NCBI GenBank assembly: GCA_963932465.1
Contig: OZ010800.1
Span: 99,653,307-99,717,306 of the forward strand
Origin: Maratus speciosus
Lineage: Eukaryota; Arthropoda; Arachnida; Araneae; Salticidae
Length of the DNA stretch: 64,000 nt
Reading direction: 5' to 3'
Below the pieces are notes generated by a model, which was not told the origin of the DNA, did not search any database, and was given only the letters and a program-made list of their open reading frames with translations. Below, piece by piece: positions 11,396 to 22,429 of the stretch. The position numbers and the translations under genes were made by a program. Position 1 is the stretch's first letter, and each line of letters opens with the position of its first letter.

Positions 11396-12065
11396 TGGAT
11401 AGAATATTTAAGGATTAATTTTGAATAACTCGAATTTAATTTAGGGAAAAGAAATATGAATAACCTGACAAAAGAATATGACTTAACAGAATTCAATTCA
11501 CGATTCGATTTTAAAACAAAAACTGCGAGTTGTCATTATTAGAATTTAGAATGAAGGTTAAATTTGCGTTACTTACCCCATTTTCCCAGAAATACAGGCA
11601 GAGACTGATAAAACAGAGAAGCTGCATAAAAAAGGCTCATTTTTTATTATACAGATCACACTAAACATCGACGAATATTTCAATTTGAATGAGAATTTTC
11701 AAGACAACATAATGGACTTGTATACAGGATGAGAATTTCAGTTACGAAGAATATAAATGGCCATGACATCAACCAACGTGGGTGCTTTTAATAAGACACC
11801 TTCGAAAGAATTTGGTCGGGTTATTTAACAACGACGAATTATACATAGTAAACGAATACAGATGAATAACTGTTTTACTTCACATCGAATAATAAATATT
11901 AGACTCAAAGAATTAACGCCTTAGCGTACTTCATTACACCGTTCGATTTTCGAATGTTTTGTTTTTAGAGATTGTACCTGTAAAAGCTGACGTCACGCTC
12001 TTACGTCAGTTGCTCGGTTGCCAAGGTAACGAGATTTTTCACTCGACAATCGTAATGATCGTCCA
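11396..12065 (-). repeat. BEL/Pao 3' LTR (670 bp)
   Basis: Starts TGGATAGAATATTTAAGG and ends GTAATGATCGTCCA. It is nearly identical to 16364-16952 except for about 80 extra bases around 11605-11700 ('aaacagagaagctgcat' to 'tgagaattttc'). Confidence 0.92.
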
Positions 12066-12709
12066 TAATCTCCGGGGGGCAGACGTGGACTTCAGGTAAA
12101 GCCAGTAATGGATCACCAATAAGGAAATTTCCGGGAGTTAAAACTGATAAGTCATTAGGGTCTGTTGATAAAGGAATAAGTGGACGAGAATTTATACATG
12201 CTTCAATAAGGCATAGGGTTGTAGATAGTTCCATAAAAGTCATAAGAGTACCTTGGCATGATTTGGTTAGATGATGTTTGGCTAGCTTTATGGAAGACTC
12301 CCATAATCCTCCAAAGTTTGGACCATAAGCAGGTATGAAATGCCAAATAATTTGGCGTTGTGAGAAAAAATCTTGGACTTTTGATTCTTTGAGAATTATG
12401 AACAGTTTTTTTAAGATATGAGGCTGCACCAACGCATGTTTTACCGTTATCAGAATAAATGTCTGTTGGATGTCCGCGGCATGATATGAAATGCTGTAAA
12501 GTGCATATAAAGGCTTCGGTGGTAAGTTCTGAAACTAATTCAATGTGTACTGCTTTGGTACACATGCATATAAAAAGACATATATAGGATTTAAAACTAG
12601 TTGACTTCCGTTTATGTTGGCATTTTGTGTTGATTGGTCCTGCAAAATCAATCCCGGTGCGCCGGGACGCTCTGCAAGGATTAATGCGTGAAGAGGGCAA
12701 GTCACCCAT
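12066..12709 (-). pseudogene. BEL/Pao integrase core (frameshifted, C-terminus deleted)
   Basis: Two overlapping frames together carry the catalytic triad: GIDFAGP (first Asp), DIYSDNGKTCVGA (second Asp) and FGGLWESSIKLAKHH (Glu). After GDPLLALPE the reading goes directly into the polypurine/LTR junction (VHVCPPEIM), so the usual C-terminal integrase region is missing. Upstream frames carry the zinc-binding N-terminal part only weakly. The enzyme would insert the element's cDNA into the chromosome, but this copy has at least one frameshift near 12430. Confidence 0.85.
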
Positions 12710-12796
12710 GAGTTGAGTAAGCGGCTGGGAAGAAATTTGAATGCTACGAATGCACTTTCTTAATTCTTTCTTAACTGTAGTTCTGCCTTCTGGAAT

Positions 12797-13708
12797 CTAA
12801 AATTTTTTACGAATTAAGGAGAGAACTTGATCAGGATCCGCATACAGACTATAGAGATGGAAGTACCTGATAATAGCTTCTGTTAAGGGTTTGGTTTTAG
12901 GGATAAGCATTGGATGTTTGGAATTGAATGACATGGTGTTGTGTTTGCTGAGGCGTCCACCAACTCTCAAAATATTATCTGCATCGAGGAAGATGTTTAA
13001 AGAAAGCAATTTACTGGATGTTGGTAGTGGTTTGTGTTGTTTAAGTAGATTAAATTCATCAGAAAAGGCTGACTGTTGTAAGCAATTGACGACAGTTTTA
13101 CAAGCGTTGTTAAGTTCAACTGCGTTTAATGGCCCTTTCCTTTTTAAATGGAATTTTGTGTTGTAGGCGAATCTTTGAATCCAAGCCACTACTCGGATTA
13201 CTTTTGTATATGAAGAAAATCTGATAAGAATGTCTACATCGGTTTCTCGTTGATTTATTAAACAAGAACTTTCGGTGGGTAAAGACCCAACTGCAAAGTT
13301 TGAAGTTGGAGATGGATCATCAACGAAATGATTAGAAGACATGTAGAGCCAAGTAGGCCCAGACCACCAACATTCGCAATCTTTCAACTGATAGGGATAT
13401 AGAACCCGTGTTGCACAATCTGCTGGATTATGTTTACCAGGAATATGACGCCAATTTTCAATTGAGGTCAAATCTCTGATTTTATTGGCACGGTGAAGCA
13501 CGAATTGGTTCCCTTTGGTTGGAGGTTTCGAAATCCAGCTTAATGTAATGGTCGAATTGGTCCACAAGAATGTTTCGTGGAGAGCGTTAGGTAATGCATC
13601 TTGCACAATTTGAATAAGGTTTGCCAGCGAAAGAGCTGAAGATAGCTCTATCCTTGGCAATGTTATTGCACTGGTGGGCGCTATTCTTGTTTTAGCAGCA
13701 ACTAGCAT
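12797..13708 (-). pseudogene. BEL/Pao RNase H and integrase zinc-binding region
   Basis: Open frame of 303 codons. It starts in the RNase H domain (RIAPTSAITLPRIELSSA, then LWTNSTITLSWI, where an Asp is normally expected in place of the Asn, then HIPGKHNPADCATR) and continues into the pre-integrase region ending AIIRYFHLYSLYADPDQVL. A stop or shift near 12797 separates it from the integrase core. RNase H would degrade RNA in the RNA-DNA hybrid. Confidence 0.85.
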
Positions 13709-14100
13709 TACCGTGACAGGATTAAATGTTTTATATAGACAACCGCAGCGTATGCACGTATAGAGGCATCACAGAAACCATGGAGTTCGAAAGGTGATGA
13801 TGTGCTGAAATTCATAAATCGTGGAATGTGCATAGAATTAAAAGCATTTATTTCAGAATGGAATCTATTCCACGTTTCTAGAATATCTGAGGGAAGAGGA
13901 TCATCCCACTTCAAGTTTGCCATCCACACTTCTTTCAATAACATTTTCAAAATAACAGTAGAAGGTGACAAAATACCCAAAGGATCATAAATGCCAGCGA
14001 TTACGGATAATAATTGACTTTTAGTCTTTATTGTAGGTTTTTCTACAACTTGTACACGCAGGGAATCTCTTTCCCGCTTCCACTCTAACCCTAGAAAACT
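13708..14100 (-). pseudogene. BEL/Pao A17 (Pao) domain remnant
   Basis: Motifs include FLGLEWKRERDSLRVQ, IAGIYDPLGILSPSTVI, WDDPLPSDILETW and FELHGFCDASIRAYAAVVY, the order seen after the RT domain in Pao-type polyproteins. A nonsense or frameshift position lies near 13980. The RT catalytic motif (YVDD-type) is absent upstream. Confidence 0.85.
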
Positions 14101-14101
14101 T

Positions 14102-14987
14102 TCAGGAATTCGGATTGAAAGAATGGGTTAAGTTACTTGCCTTTAAAGAAAGTGGCAAACTATCATCTTTTGCTATAATGGCAGCGACAGGAAAATTAGT
14201 TTTTTTCCTCATCACAAACTTGTTTATTTTGCCGAGTTGAATTGTGATACAGTTCTTTAGCTGCATCTGATTTAATAAACTCCTTAGACGGAGGAACAAA
14301 CTCTGAGTTGAAAAAATCAGTCAAGTCTACTGAATGGCAGACCACGGTCGTGGCCGGTTTAGACGAATAGGGTACTGGACCACTTAGAATATATCCCAGC
14401 TGAGTTGGGATTGCAACGGGTTCACCAGATTGTCCAAAAATGGGTGACCCTAATAATAGACTCGCAAATACATCTGCTCCTATCAAAATGTCAATAGTTT
14501 TTGAGATATGAAACTCAGGATCAGCCAGCTGTAAGTTTGCCATGTGCGGCCATGAATGCCTTTCAAGCCTGAAGTTAGGGAGTGGGGTAGTAACCTGATT
14601 GACTACAAGGGCTTTTAAAGAATTGTAATTATTTTCAAAATATGGCGAGAAATTAAATTCAGTGAAATTTAGGCAGGTTTCAGCCGAAATGCCATTTATA
14701 CCTACAAGCCTATGGTTCGTTCTGCCAACAGGCAAATTCAATCATTCTACACAATTTTTTGAGATTAAAGAATTTTGAGAAGCATTGTCAATAAGTGCTC
14801 TGCACTGAATAACATTACCTGTGCTAGATTTCACATTAATAAGAGCGGTAGATAATAGAACAATATAATTCTGGAAGGATGAATGACACTGCGCACTATT
14901 AGAAACAAAAATTTCTGGTGCATTATCATTAACAAACTCTCTATTAATTTGACTAGTCGTATACACATGTAATAATGTATGATGCAT
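14102..14987 (-). pseudogene. BEL/Pao aspartic protease and RT start (broken)
   Basis: The protease motif is VIQCRALIDNASQNSLIS (about 14810-14755), where D-N-A stands in place of the usual D-S/T-G. It continues into the second protease part with DILIGADVFASLLLG and QLGYILSGPVP. A stop at 14742 and a frameshift near 14200 break it. Behind it NKQVCDEEKN and SLPLSLKASNL appear to flank the deletion that removed the RT core. Confidence 0.8.
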
Positions 14988-15028
14988 TTTGGAACAATTT
15001 TTGCATTTAACATTAATTCAACACTGCC

Positions 15029-16030
15029 CTATTGATGGTTTTGTCTAAGACAATTTTCACATAATTTGTTTAATTGAACGATTTTCCACCTCTCCTTCAC
15101 TGGTTTTGAATTAAATAAAGGACATTTGAATAACGCATGGCTTTCATTATATAATAGGAAGTTATTACCATTCCTAACAAACGCGCTGTTCATTACGTTG
15201 GTTTTGACTCGACTAGCATCTAGAGGCTTTTTTGCGAAATTGAATTTAGACTCTACTTTAGTGCATTTTGACTCCTCTACACTTTGAGCTTCCCGCTCAA
15301 TAAATTTTCGAAATAAATCCATATCCGGTATTTTATCATTGTCTAACAACAATTCCCATCTTTGTTTGAGAGGCTGATCTAATTTATTCAACATAAAATT
15401 TATTAACATTAAATCACTCAAAGCATTAGATTCTAATCCAAAAATTTTCAAATTCCGAATTGCTTCATTACATGTATCAAGCAATTCTAACAAAGATTTT
15501 GAATTACTAGCTTTAATAATCTTTATCGAAAGTATTTTATTTATTTGACTTAATGCCAATTGTCTTTTATTTTCATATCTTTGACTTAACAAATCCCAAC
15601 ACTGCACTAAATTTTCTGCTTTTAAAGAAAATCCTCGAATTAATTTTGCCGCATTTCCGCGAACAGAAGAATGCAAATATTGTAATTTATCAATATGAGA
15701 TAAATTTTCATTCCCCAAAATCGTAGACTGAAATAATACTTTAAAATAAATCCTTTGTTCCGAATCGCCGTAAAAATGGGGAAGATCGAATTTGGGCAAA
15801 TTAACTTGCGAATAATTCTGTTTACTTTGAGTTTCTACACGAATTTCCGTCGGCGAATCAGCTTTGGTTTTCTCCTCTAAATCCACTAACAAATCACAAA
15901 TAATTCCCTGATACTTCAAAAAAGCATCCAAATTCTCATTATTTTCTTTCGGCGAAAGATTATCAAATGCTTGCGCAAGAGTATTTTCATAAGAAGATAT
16001 ATTCGATTTCAAAACTTTTTTCCTGCTCAT
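15029..16030 (-). CDS. BEL/Pao Gag (333-codon open frame)
   Basis: Longest open frame in the window. It matches the Pao-type Gag pattern: an N-terminal helical region, then VNLPKFDLPHFYGDSE at about residues 77-92, LQYLHSSVRGNAAKLIRGFS, CWDLLSQRYENKR, and a C-terminal cysteine cluster CENCLRQNHQ that begins a zinc knuckle. The knuckle continues in another frame toward MHHTLLHV at 14987, so the Gag end is frameshifted. The true start may be the ATG at 16121, which opens MTKQTKQELYFERICKEID in a different frame, implying a small indel near 16020. Gag would form the retrotransposon particle. Confidence 0.75.
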   Translation of the reverse strand: MSRKKVLKSNISSYENTLAQAFDNLSPKENNENLDAFLKYQGIICDLLVDLEEKTKADSPTEIRVETQSKQNYSQVNLPKFDLPHFYGDSEQRIYFKVLFQSTILGNENLSHIDKLQYLHSSVRGNAAKLIRGFSLKAENLVQCWDLLSQRYENKRQLALSQINKILSIKIIKASNSKSLLELLDTCNEAIRNLKIFGLESNALSDLMLINFMLNKLDQPLKQRWELLLDNDKIPDMDLFRKFIEREAQSVEESKCTKVESKFNFAKKPLDASRVKTNVMNSAFVRNGNNFLLYNESHALFKCPLFNSKPVKERWKIVQLNKLCENCLRQNHQ

Positions 16031-16363
16031 CTGAATTCGCCTTTTGAACTTTATCCTTAATTACATCTATTTCCTTACAAATTCGCTCAAAATACAGCTC
16101 CTGTTTAGTTTGTTTAGTCATTTTTAATAATTACAAATAAGCAATATAAGAACTGAATAAAATTATAAAATACATAATTCACACTATGTCATACAAAATG
16201 CACCATAATATACAAAATATAAAAAACAAACATCAATTAAATAAATAAACACAACCGTTTTTACTTTTTTTTACGTTACATCTAGCATAGATAAATTAAT
16301 TGGCAGGCTACGACTTAAGAATAGATTCCATCGTAGCTCAGGCTCGATACGGATCAAAATTTA

Positions 16364-16952
16364 TGGATAGAATATTTAAGGATTAATTTTGAATAACTCG
16401 AATTTAAATTAGGGAAAAGAAATATGAATAATCTGACAAAAGAATATGACTTAACAGAATTCAATTCACGATTCGATTTTAAAACAAAAACTGCGAGTTG
16501 TCATTATTAGAATTTAGAATGAAAGTTAAATTTGCGTTACTTACCCCATTTTCCCAGAAATTCAGGCAGGACATAGGACAGACATCAGGAACAACATAAT
16601 GGACTTTTATACAGGATGAGAATTTCAGTTACGAAGATTATAAATGGCCATAACATCAACCAACGTGGGTGCTTTTAATTAGACACCTTCGAAATAATTT
16701 GGTCGGGTGATTTAACAACGACGAATTATACATAGTAAACGAATACAGATGAATAACTTTCTTACTTCACATTGAATAATAAATATTAGACTCAAAGAAT
16801 AAACGCCTTAGCGTACTTCATTCCACCGTTCGAATTCCGAATATTTTGTTTTTAGAGATTGTACCTGCAGAGGCTGACGTCACGTTCTTACGTCAGTTGC
16901 TCGGTTGCAAGGTAACGAGTTTTTTTCACTCGACAATCGTACTGATCGTCCA
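16364..16952 (-). repeat. BEL/Pao 5' LTR (589 bp)
   Basis: TGGATAGAATATTTAAGG to CTGATCGTCCA, matching the other LTR with few substitutions. It is ~80 bp shorter at about 16573-16595. Sequence just inside (16363 leftward on the minus strand, TAAATTTTGATCCG...) should hold the primer-binding site, but I cannot match it to a specific tRNA. Confidence 0.92.
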
Positions 16953-16957
16953 ATATG
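16953..16957. repeat. Target-site duplication ATATG (right)
   Basis: Second copy of the ATATG found at 11391-11395. Confidence 0.85.
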
Positions 16958-18520
16958 TTATAAATGAAATTTAAGAATGGCAAAATTCTAATTGTTTACT
17001 AATTTTGTTTAGTACAGTCACTAGTATTATCACGTGATTTTGAAATACGGCACTGTAAAATTTATACACAGGCAAATAAATACTTTAAAACTTTAAAATT
17101 CTCTTCTATTTTAATAGAAAAACTATCACTTTATAAAAAGGTCTCAAAATGGATCTTAATTTGAAAATATCAATTCGATTTTTTTGCGCACACAGAAACT
17201 GATTTCTGAAATTATCGTTATTATTTTTATTTGTAAACTATCGGTAAGTAAATGTCGTTAGTTTCAAATAATATACTAGAAAATCACAATTAAGATGCGT
17301 TTTTAGATAAAATATTTCTCTTTTCCATAATATACGCCATTGTGTGCATGCGAGGTATTTATATACACGGAGGAAGAAATTTAGTCTATTGCTTTCTACT
17401 TTCAAAGAATGTAATAATTTCAAATGTTGAGATTCATTATGATAAATTTCCTTTCTATCCATTGATTTACATATGCTAAACATTCAACTGTTTTAAAGGT
17501 TTTTTATTTTAAAAACTCTACTACACGGATGCGGCATTTAATAATAAATAGTCAAAAAGAAAAGAGTTCATTTTGATCGGAATTTGTACTTTCTTACAAA
17601 AAAGACCAATTAACTCACTTAACTTTTAAGCAGTATTAACTTGTTTAATGCCTCTAACTTTCCTGTAAATAGACACATATACGATATTTAATGATTGAAA
17701 TTGATTATAAAGGAACAACCTCAATCTAGAATACTTGTAGTGTCATTGGAATTAATGAGAACATTTGTAACCAGTTAGGGCAGAACATTTCCTTATTTAT
17801 GTGTTTAGAACTGACTTACAAGTTTGGAGTACATTTTAGTGAGAGTAAATTGTAATATGTAAATTAGGGATTACATGTATTGATGTTTTCGCAGCTCTAT
17901 ATTCTAGAACATGCCAAAAAATAAATGAACTTCTAGTCCATTTGAAATATAAATAATTTCGTATAATGTGTATAAAAATATGTCTAAAATAAATTTTGAA
18001 AATGAAAAGTAACTATAAAAATTCAAAATTTACAGAAGCTGTATAAAAATACTTTTGCTCAGATTCTACTACAATTAGTGATACGATTAATCACATAATT
18101 CTATGTAAAATTATAACATTTCAAAGCTTCTAAAAAGGGTTTATTTTGTGTATCCAACACAAAATTTCATAGTAATTCGAGGGCGAGATTGCGATTTAAG
18201 TCTTAATTACTCTCAGTGGTATCACATACCATTTTTGTTTTCACGGTTTAAATTAAATTTTCAGTTTAACTATTGATACAGTAAACTTTCCTTCCGTTTG
18301 GAGACCTAATACACATATAAAAACTTCTGAATAAGTGGAATTTAATTATAATAGTATTATACATAATGTTCAATCAGAAACTGTATCCTATGAGTTTATT
18401 AACATTTTTATACACCTTTTACATCTGTGAAAAAATTTCTATAACAACAATTAGGTGTTAAACAGGCAAGTGAAGTTATAAATTCCCGAACTATAACTGC
18501 GTTTATCACTAATAAAAGGT
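16958..18520. other. AT-rich spacer, nothing recognised
   Basis: No coding similarity or clear repeat structure. The 81-codon minus frame at 17238-17483 has no recognisable features. Confidence 0.5.
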
Positions 18521-19900
18521 TACAGTAACGGTTGTTTTGCTTTCAAAACAATCACGTATGGTTTGTCAACGGTTCCGTGAACTCCTCAGATTGCCCTTAT
18601 TGCCATGCTTAAATAAGGCTTTTTATTATAAATAAGGGGGATTCCTTATACAGGACTGTCTTGGTCTTATTTGATTATGTTATAATAATGGTTGCTAAGT
18701 TTGCGGAGCATTCGAAGTTATTAAGTGAAGTCTTTGCGTTATTTCGGAATTTAGGTTTGACGCTTAAGTTTGAAAAATGCAAGTTTATAAGAAATAAAAT
18801 ATTTGAGCTTAAATATTATGTAAGATGGGATTAAAAAAGGGATACGCATAAAACCGAGGCTATTGCACCGATATCCCCACATAAAATGTGCAAGTATGTG
18901 GCGATATTTTTAGGAATGGAAGCAATTTTAGGAATGTTTTTAAATTTTATTCCACAATTTCAGAGTTATGTAAGAATCTGTATCTATTAAATTTGAAAGA
19001 CGTGCAGTTTGTACGGTCAGCGGCGGCGCAGAGGTCTTTTTGTTTGTTGAAAGAGACGTTAGTGTTTTCTTCTTTTTTTACAAATCCTGATTCGAATTTA
19101 TTCGAATTTATTGTGCTGGTTGCGCTGATTGTATAGATTCAATGTTGGCTCAGAAAGGTAGACCGATAGGATTTACGTGGAAAAATTTGAATGCAGATGC
19201 GCTAAAAGTAGTAAAGGATTATGTAAAAGTAGTGTTGAGCGTTGAGTTGCGTTTTATATTAATTTGAATGTTTTTTTAGTAGAGTTACAGGTAAAATTTG
19301 TGACAAATAATTTGTCGTTTACGACGTTGACTAAAGGAAATGGTTTCTCACATCGAATTGTAAGGTGGTAGCCGGTAGAGTGTAATGTGAGTATTGAACA
19401 TGGGACAGTTAAAGTCAACCTGGGAGCAGATGCACTCTCTTGAAAGCCAAAGGGGTGTGCAGAGATGGTGGTAAAAGAGAAAGTTTGTGCTTTGTCATCA
19501 TTGGGTGTTGAGATCAATGGAGTTAATAAAGAAAATAAAAGAGGATATTATGTCTGGTACTTAATATGATTATTTAGCGAATTCAAGGGTATTCTAAAGT
19601 GCAAACATGCACATGAACAGAAATGGTATCAATCATTTAACATAGGTTTTTCTTTTGTATTCCAAAACAATTAACTCGTGAGGAGAATTGCGAGCTTTTA
19701 GGCTCAATAACTCACAAGGATATCTTGAAATAGCTTCCAGATAATGCGCTTCCAGGAGATGAGGTATTCGAAAAATGTATGCCTTAATTTGTGATTCCGG
19801 CTTTTTCCCTGAATTGCGGGAGGCTGCGCGATCATGTATCCAACTGCAGCACATACCAAAAATATAATTACAAAAACGTTCGTGCAGGTGGAAATGTAAT
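18520..19900 (+). pseudogene. Ty3/Gypsy pol relic (RT, RNase H, integrase start)
   Basis: Collinear motifs across frames: AFKTITYGLSTVP (about 18540, RT finger region), then LRNLGLTLKFEKCKF-like sequence at 18750-18795, KTEAIAPISPHKMCK, VAIFLGMEAILGMFLNFIPQ at 18897-18960 (end of RT), an RNase H remnant ending HRIVRW and GADALS at 19350-19440, an IPKQLTREE-like start of the integrase linker at about 19660, and a Cys pair CSTYQKYN near 19840. Stops are frequent. No LTRs are visible on either side, so this is a truncated old copy. Confidence 0.75.
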
Positions 19901-20340
19901 TTATAATAAAGTAGTAATGCATCCCCAGGAATGTGTACATTTACATCTAATCCGAACTACCGTAGGTTTTCATCTATTCTTTTATCTAACTCTGGTAGAT
20001 TTATATATGTATTAAATATCATTTATCATTTCAGTAAATGTGTAGATCTTTGTAAATGTGTAGAGCACGATGTCTTTTTCGATAATTTCATTTGCACTAA
20101 TGAGTATTATTAGTAATAATGACCCTTGTGTTTTTATATTAGATATTTTAAGACTCTTTGTCTAAAGCTGGAGATTTCCCATCTGTTTAAGATACCCAAT
20201 CGGCATAAATCTAATTTAGCGGAGGGTGCAAAAAAGACCGCTAATTAAAAAATTCAAATGACATCTTACTGCGTTGATTATCATCATTCAAATTGAAGTC
20301 AGTTTCTTCGATGTGTGACTAGGTGGCTGTACGTACCATA
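19900..20340. other. AT-rich spacer, nothing recognised
   Basis: Between the Gypsy relic and the X repeats. Short frames have no recognisable content. Confidence 0.45.
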
Positions 20341-20700
20341 ACTCTAAATATGTTCGGATTAATTATGATAAATGTTATATGATATACGAGTACTACAAGA
20401 TATTTATGTTTGTAGTAAGTTCGGTATTGAAAAAGAAATATATAGCGTTTCGTTTACAGCGACACTTAAAAGAATTCCTCTATGTTATGTTATATAGGGA
20501 AAAATCGTTTCAATGCATTTCTATGATACTTTGCTGTTTCAAACGTATTAGAATTGCTATACATCATTGAGGTGCTTTCTCTAAAATATGTTGTGCATAG
20601 CATTTATCGACCATTTACAGGAACGATAAAAATAATTCAGTAATGGTCTGTGAGCGATAATTGCTGAAAGTAAGTATTCAGATGTGGTATGTTTTTTTAA
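20340..20700 (+). repeat. X-family repeat (dispersed ~200-bp type)
   Basis: Contains the diagnostic phrases of the family: 'attgctatacatcattgagg', 'gttgtgcatagcatttatcg', 'atttacaggaac' and 'gcgataattgctgaaa'. The same phrases occur at 29500-29700, 33742-34440 and, inverted, at 42564-43714 and 56230-56800. Confidence 0.65.
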
Positions 20701-20711
20701 AATTTAACTAA

Positions 20712-21045
20712 TTTTCTGCATATTGATTGCTATATACAAATTCGATGCATCATATATAGGGCTGCACAAAACATCTCGAGTATATTTCTGCTTATTTACG
20801 GAAAATACTACAAGGAACCTTTCTGCATATTGATTGCTGTATATAAATTCTATACATCTTATATAATGCTCCACAAAAGTTCTCGAGTACACGTCTGTTT
20901 ATTGAAGGAAATTGCTGCAGGGAAACTTTCTGCACATCAATTGCTGTATAAAAATCTGTACATCTTATATACGGCTGTAAAAAAGATCTCGAGTATATTT
21001 CTGTTTAATGGCAGAACTTGCTGCAAGGAAAATTTTCAACTGTGC
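20712..21045 (+). repeat. ~108-bp tandem repeat, three units
   Basis: Units begin at about 20712, 20819 and 20926 with 'tttctgcatattgattgct' or 'tttctgcacatcaattgct'. Each contains 'tctcgagta' and a 'ctgcaagga'-like segment. It is related to the X family by the 'atatagggctgcacaaa' phrase. Confidence 0.85.
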
Positions 21046-21049
21046 AACA

Positions 21050-21768
21050 AGTTTCCTAACTGAAATAATTTTTTAATACTTTGTAGTACGTATGATACCT
21101 ATAAATCCTATAGATCCTGTAAAAAGCAGCACACAATAATTCGGATATCTTTTCGATATAGATTCTCGACTGTAGATAGTGGAACTATTGATGGTGTGGA
21201 ATTGAAACTTCACGCAAGAGATATCAAATGAGTAAATGAATTTTTCCTGACAACATGCTTATGAATTAATAATTCATTTGCCAAAAAGACTGGTGAATCA
21301 TATGTATGTATGCCCAGGAAGAAAATTCTGACATAACTTATAAAGTATTACTCGTACAGGAACACGTAGGAAATTTTAGATAGATTTCTACAAATAGCCG
21401 AATTTTTTGCGCTAAGTGAGTTTATTTCGGTTAACCATTCACATGTGTTAGGATACATTTTATTAGATATAGCTATGTTTCTTTCTGAAATAAATACTTC
21501 CAAAACATTATTCTAAAATGGAGAATTGAGATTGTTAAACGCAAAATAATATTTTATATGTTTAAAATCATGCAATAGATCTGATAATGATGTTATTTTC
21601 TATATGAATAAAGGTAAGATAGAAAAATGTTAAATTACCTAATTGTTAATTAAAATAGCGATTTTGATACACGACTTCACTTTCGGGAGTTCCACCAGGA
21701 GTCACCATTAATGTAAATTAGGTAACATACAGACAACTTTGCTTAAATATAATTTATTTTCTAACGTA
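21050..21768. other. AT-rich spacer, nothing recognised
   Basis: No gene or clear repeat seen up to the CACTGCAAATAA terminus. Confidence 0.45.
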
Positions 21769-21915
21769 CACTGCAAATAAAGGCGTCTTAAATTAAGATA
21801 CATATGTGACTGAAAAAGAATTTCAGACACTTAAGTGTCTGAATCTGCAAATTCAGTCACAATAGATGTCTTAATTTAAAACACCTAAGTGTCTTACTAT
21901 GATCATAGTGTACAC
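21769..21915 (+). repeat. Family-A terminal repeat (left)
   Basis: Begins CACTGCAAATAAAGGCGTC and contains the perfect palindrome TCAGACACTTAAGTGTCTGA (21823-21842) plus several GTGTCTTA/GTGTCTGA boxes. The reverse complement of 46530-46676 aligns with it over its whole length at roughly 80 percent identity by eye. Confidence 0.8.
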
Positions 21916-21980
21916 GAACTGATAAAAGTGTCTAAAAAATCTGCAAGTGTCTAATTTTAAGACACTTTGTAACTCCGCTC
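21916..21980 (+). repeat. Subterminal GTGTCTAA boxes
   Basis: Further short boxes (AAAGTGTCTAAAAAA, AAGTGTCTAATTTT, AAGACACTTTG) continue inward from the family-A terminus, as in elements with clustered subterminal transposase sites. Confidence 0.6.
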
Positions 21981-21982
21981 CG

Positions 21983-22420
21983 CATTCACCAGGGGGCACT
22001 CTCAGTTGCGCATGCGTCTTCCTTTCGAACTCGATGTTCGTTTGTAATTCAAACTGAATGCTTGTTTTTATGTACGCGTATACATTTTAACTAATAATTT
22101 ATTTTGACTTGATTGTTTTTTGCGGAATGTGAAGTTCCGGGATTTAATTTCTATCGACATAGTGGTACTCCGTATTAATATTTATCTATAAAACTAATAC
22201 AGTGTTCTTCATCTCGTCAAATTTGTAAAGAGAACTGTTGTCTGGCGGGCTATGTTTTCAGGATGGAAATTTTCCATCCTTTTAACAGAGCTAGCCGGAT
22301 GTGCAAGGGGATTTTATTTTTTAAATATCCAAGTCTGCCTAACTAACGGATACTAACGTAGTCTCCAATCCGGACGTCCTCTGGGCGAATGTGCTTTTGG
22401 AATAATCAGACCTTTTCCCA
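21983..22420 (+). promoter_or_regulatory. Promoter-like GC-richer patch with splice donor
   Basis: Against its AT-rich surroundings this stretch has TCACCAGGGGGCACT (21986-22000, close to the CTCF core), TTGCGCATGCGT (about 22006-22017, close to the NRF1 palindrome), and then CCCAG|GTAAGTGAGG at about 22416-22430, a perfect 5' splice-site consensus. An acceptor-like 'tatgttttcag' occurs at 22251-22261. The pattern would fit a non-coding first exon of a gene or of a transposon transcript, but no downstream coding exon was found. Motif functions are inferred from consensus only. Confidence 0.35.
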
Positions 22421-22429
22421 GGTAAGTGA

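Larger units (their letters stand above)
11396..16952 (-). mobile_element. BEL/Pao LTR retrotransposon, RT-deleted
   Basis: A 5557-bp element with two LTRs, TG...CA ends and a 5-bp target duplication. Reading on the minus strand the order is LTR, gag (about 16121-15029), aspartic protease (15000-14200), A17/connection region, RNase H, integrase (12800-12070), LTR. This order and the A17-type motifs identify BEL/Pao rather than Gypsy or Copia. The reverse transcriptase core is missing between about 14250 and 14100, and the integrase C-terminus runs straight into the LTR, so the copy cannot move on its own. Confidence 0.92.

Noticed and set aside
12891..13166. 91-codon plus-strand frame within the BEL/Pao element
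   Set aside because: Antisense shadow of the RNase H region.
19254..19940. Minus-strand frames over the Gypsy relic
   Set aside because: The plus strand carries ordered RT, RNase H and integrase motifs, so the minus frames are shadows.
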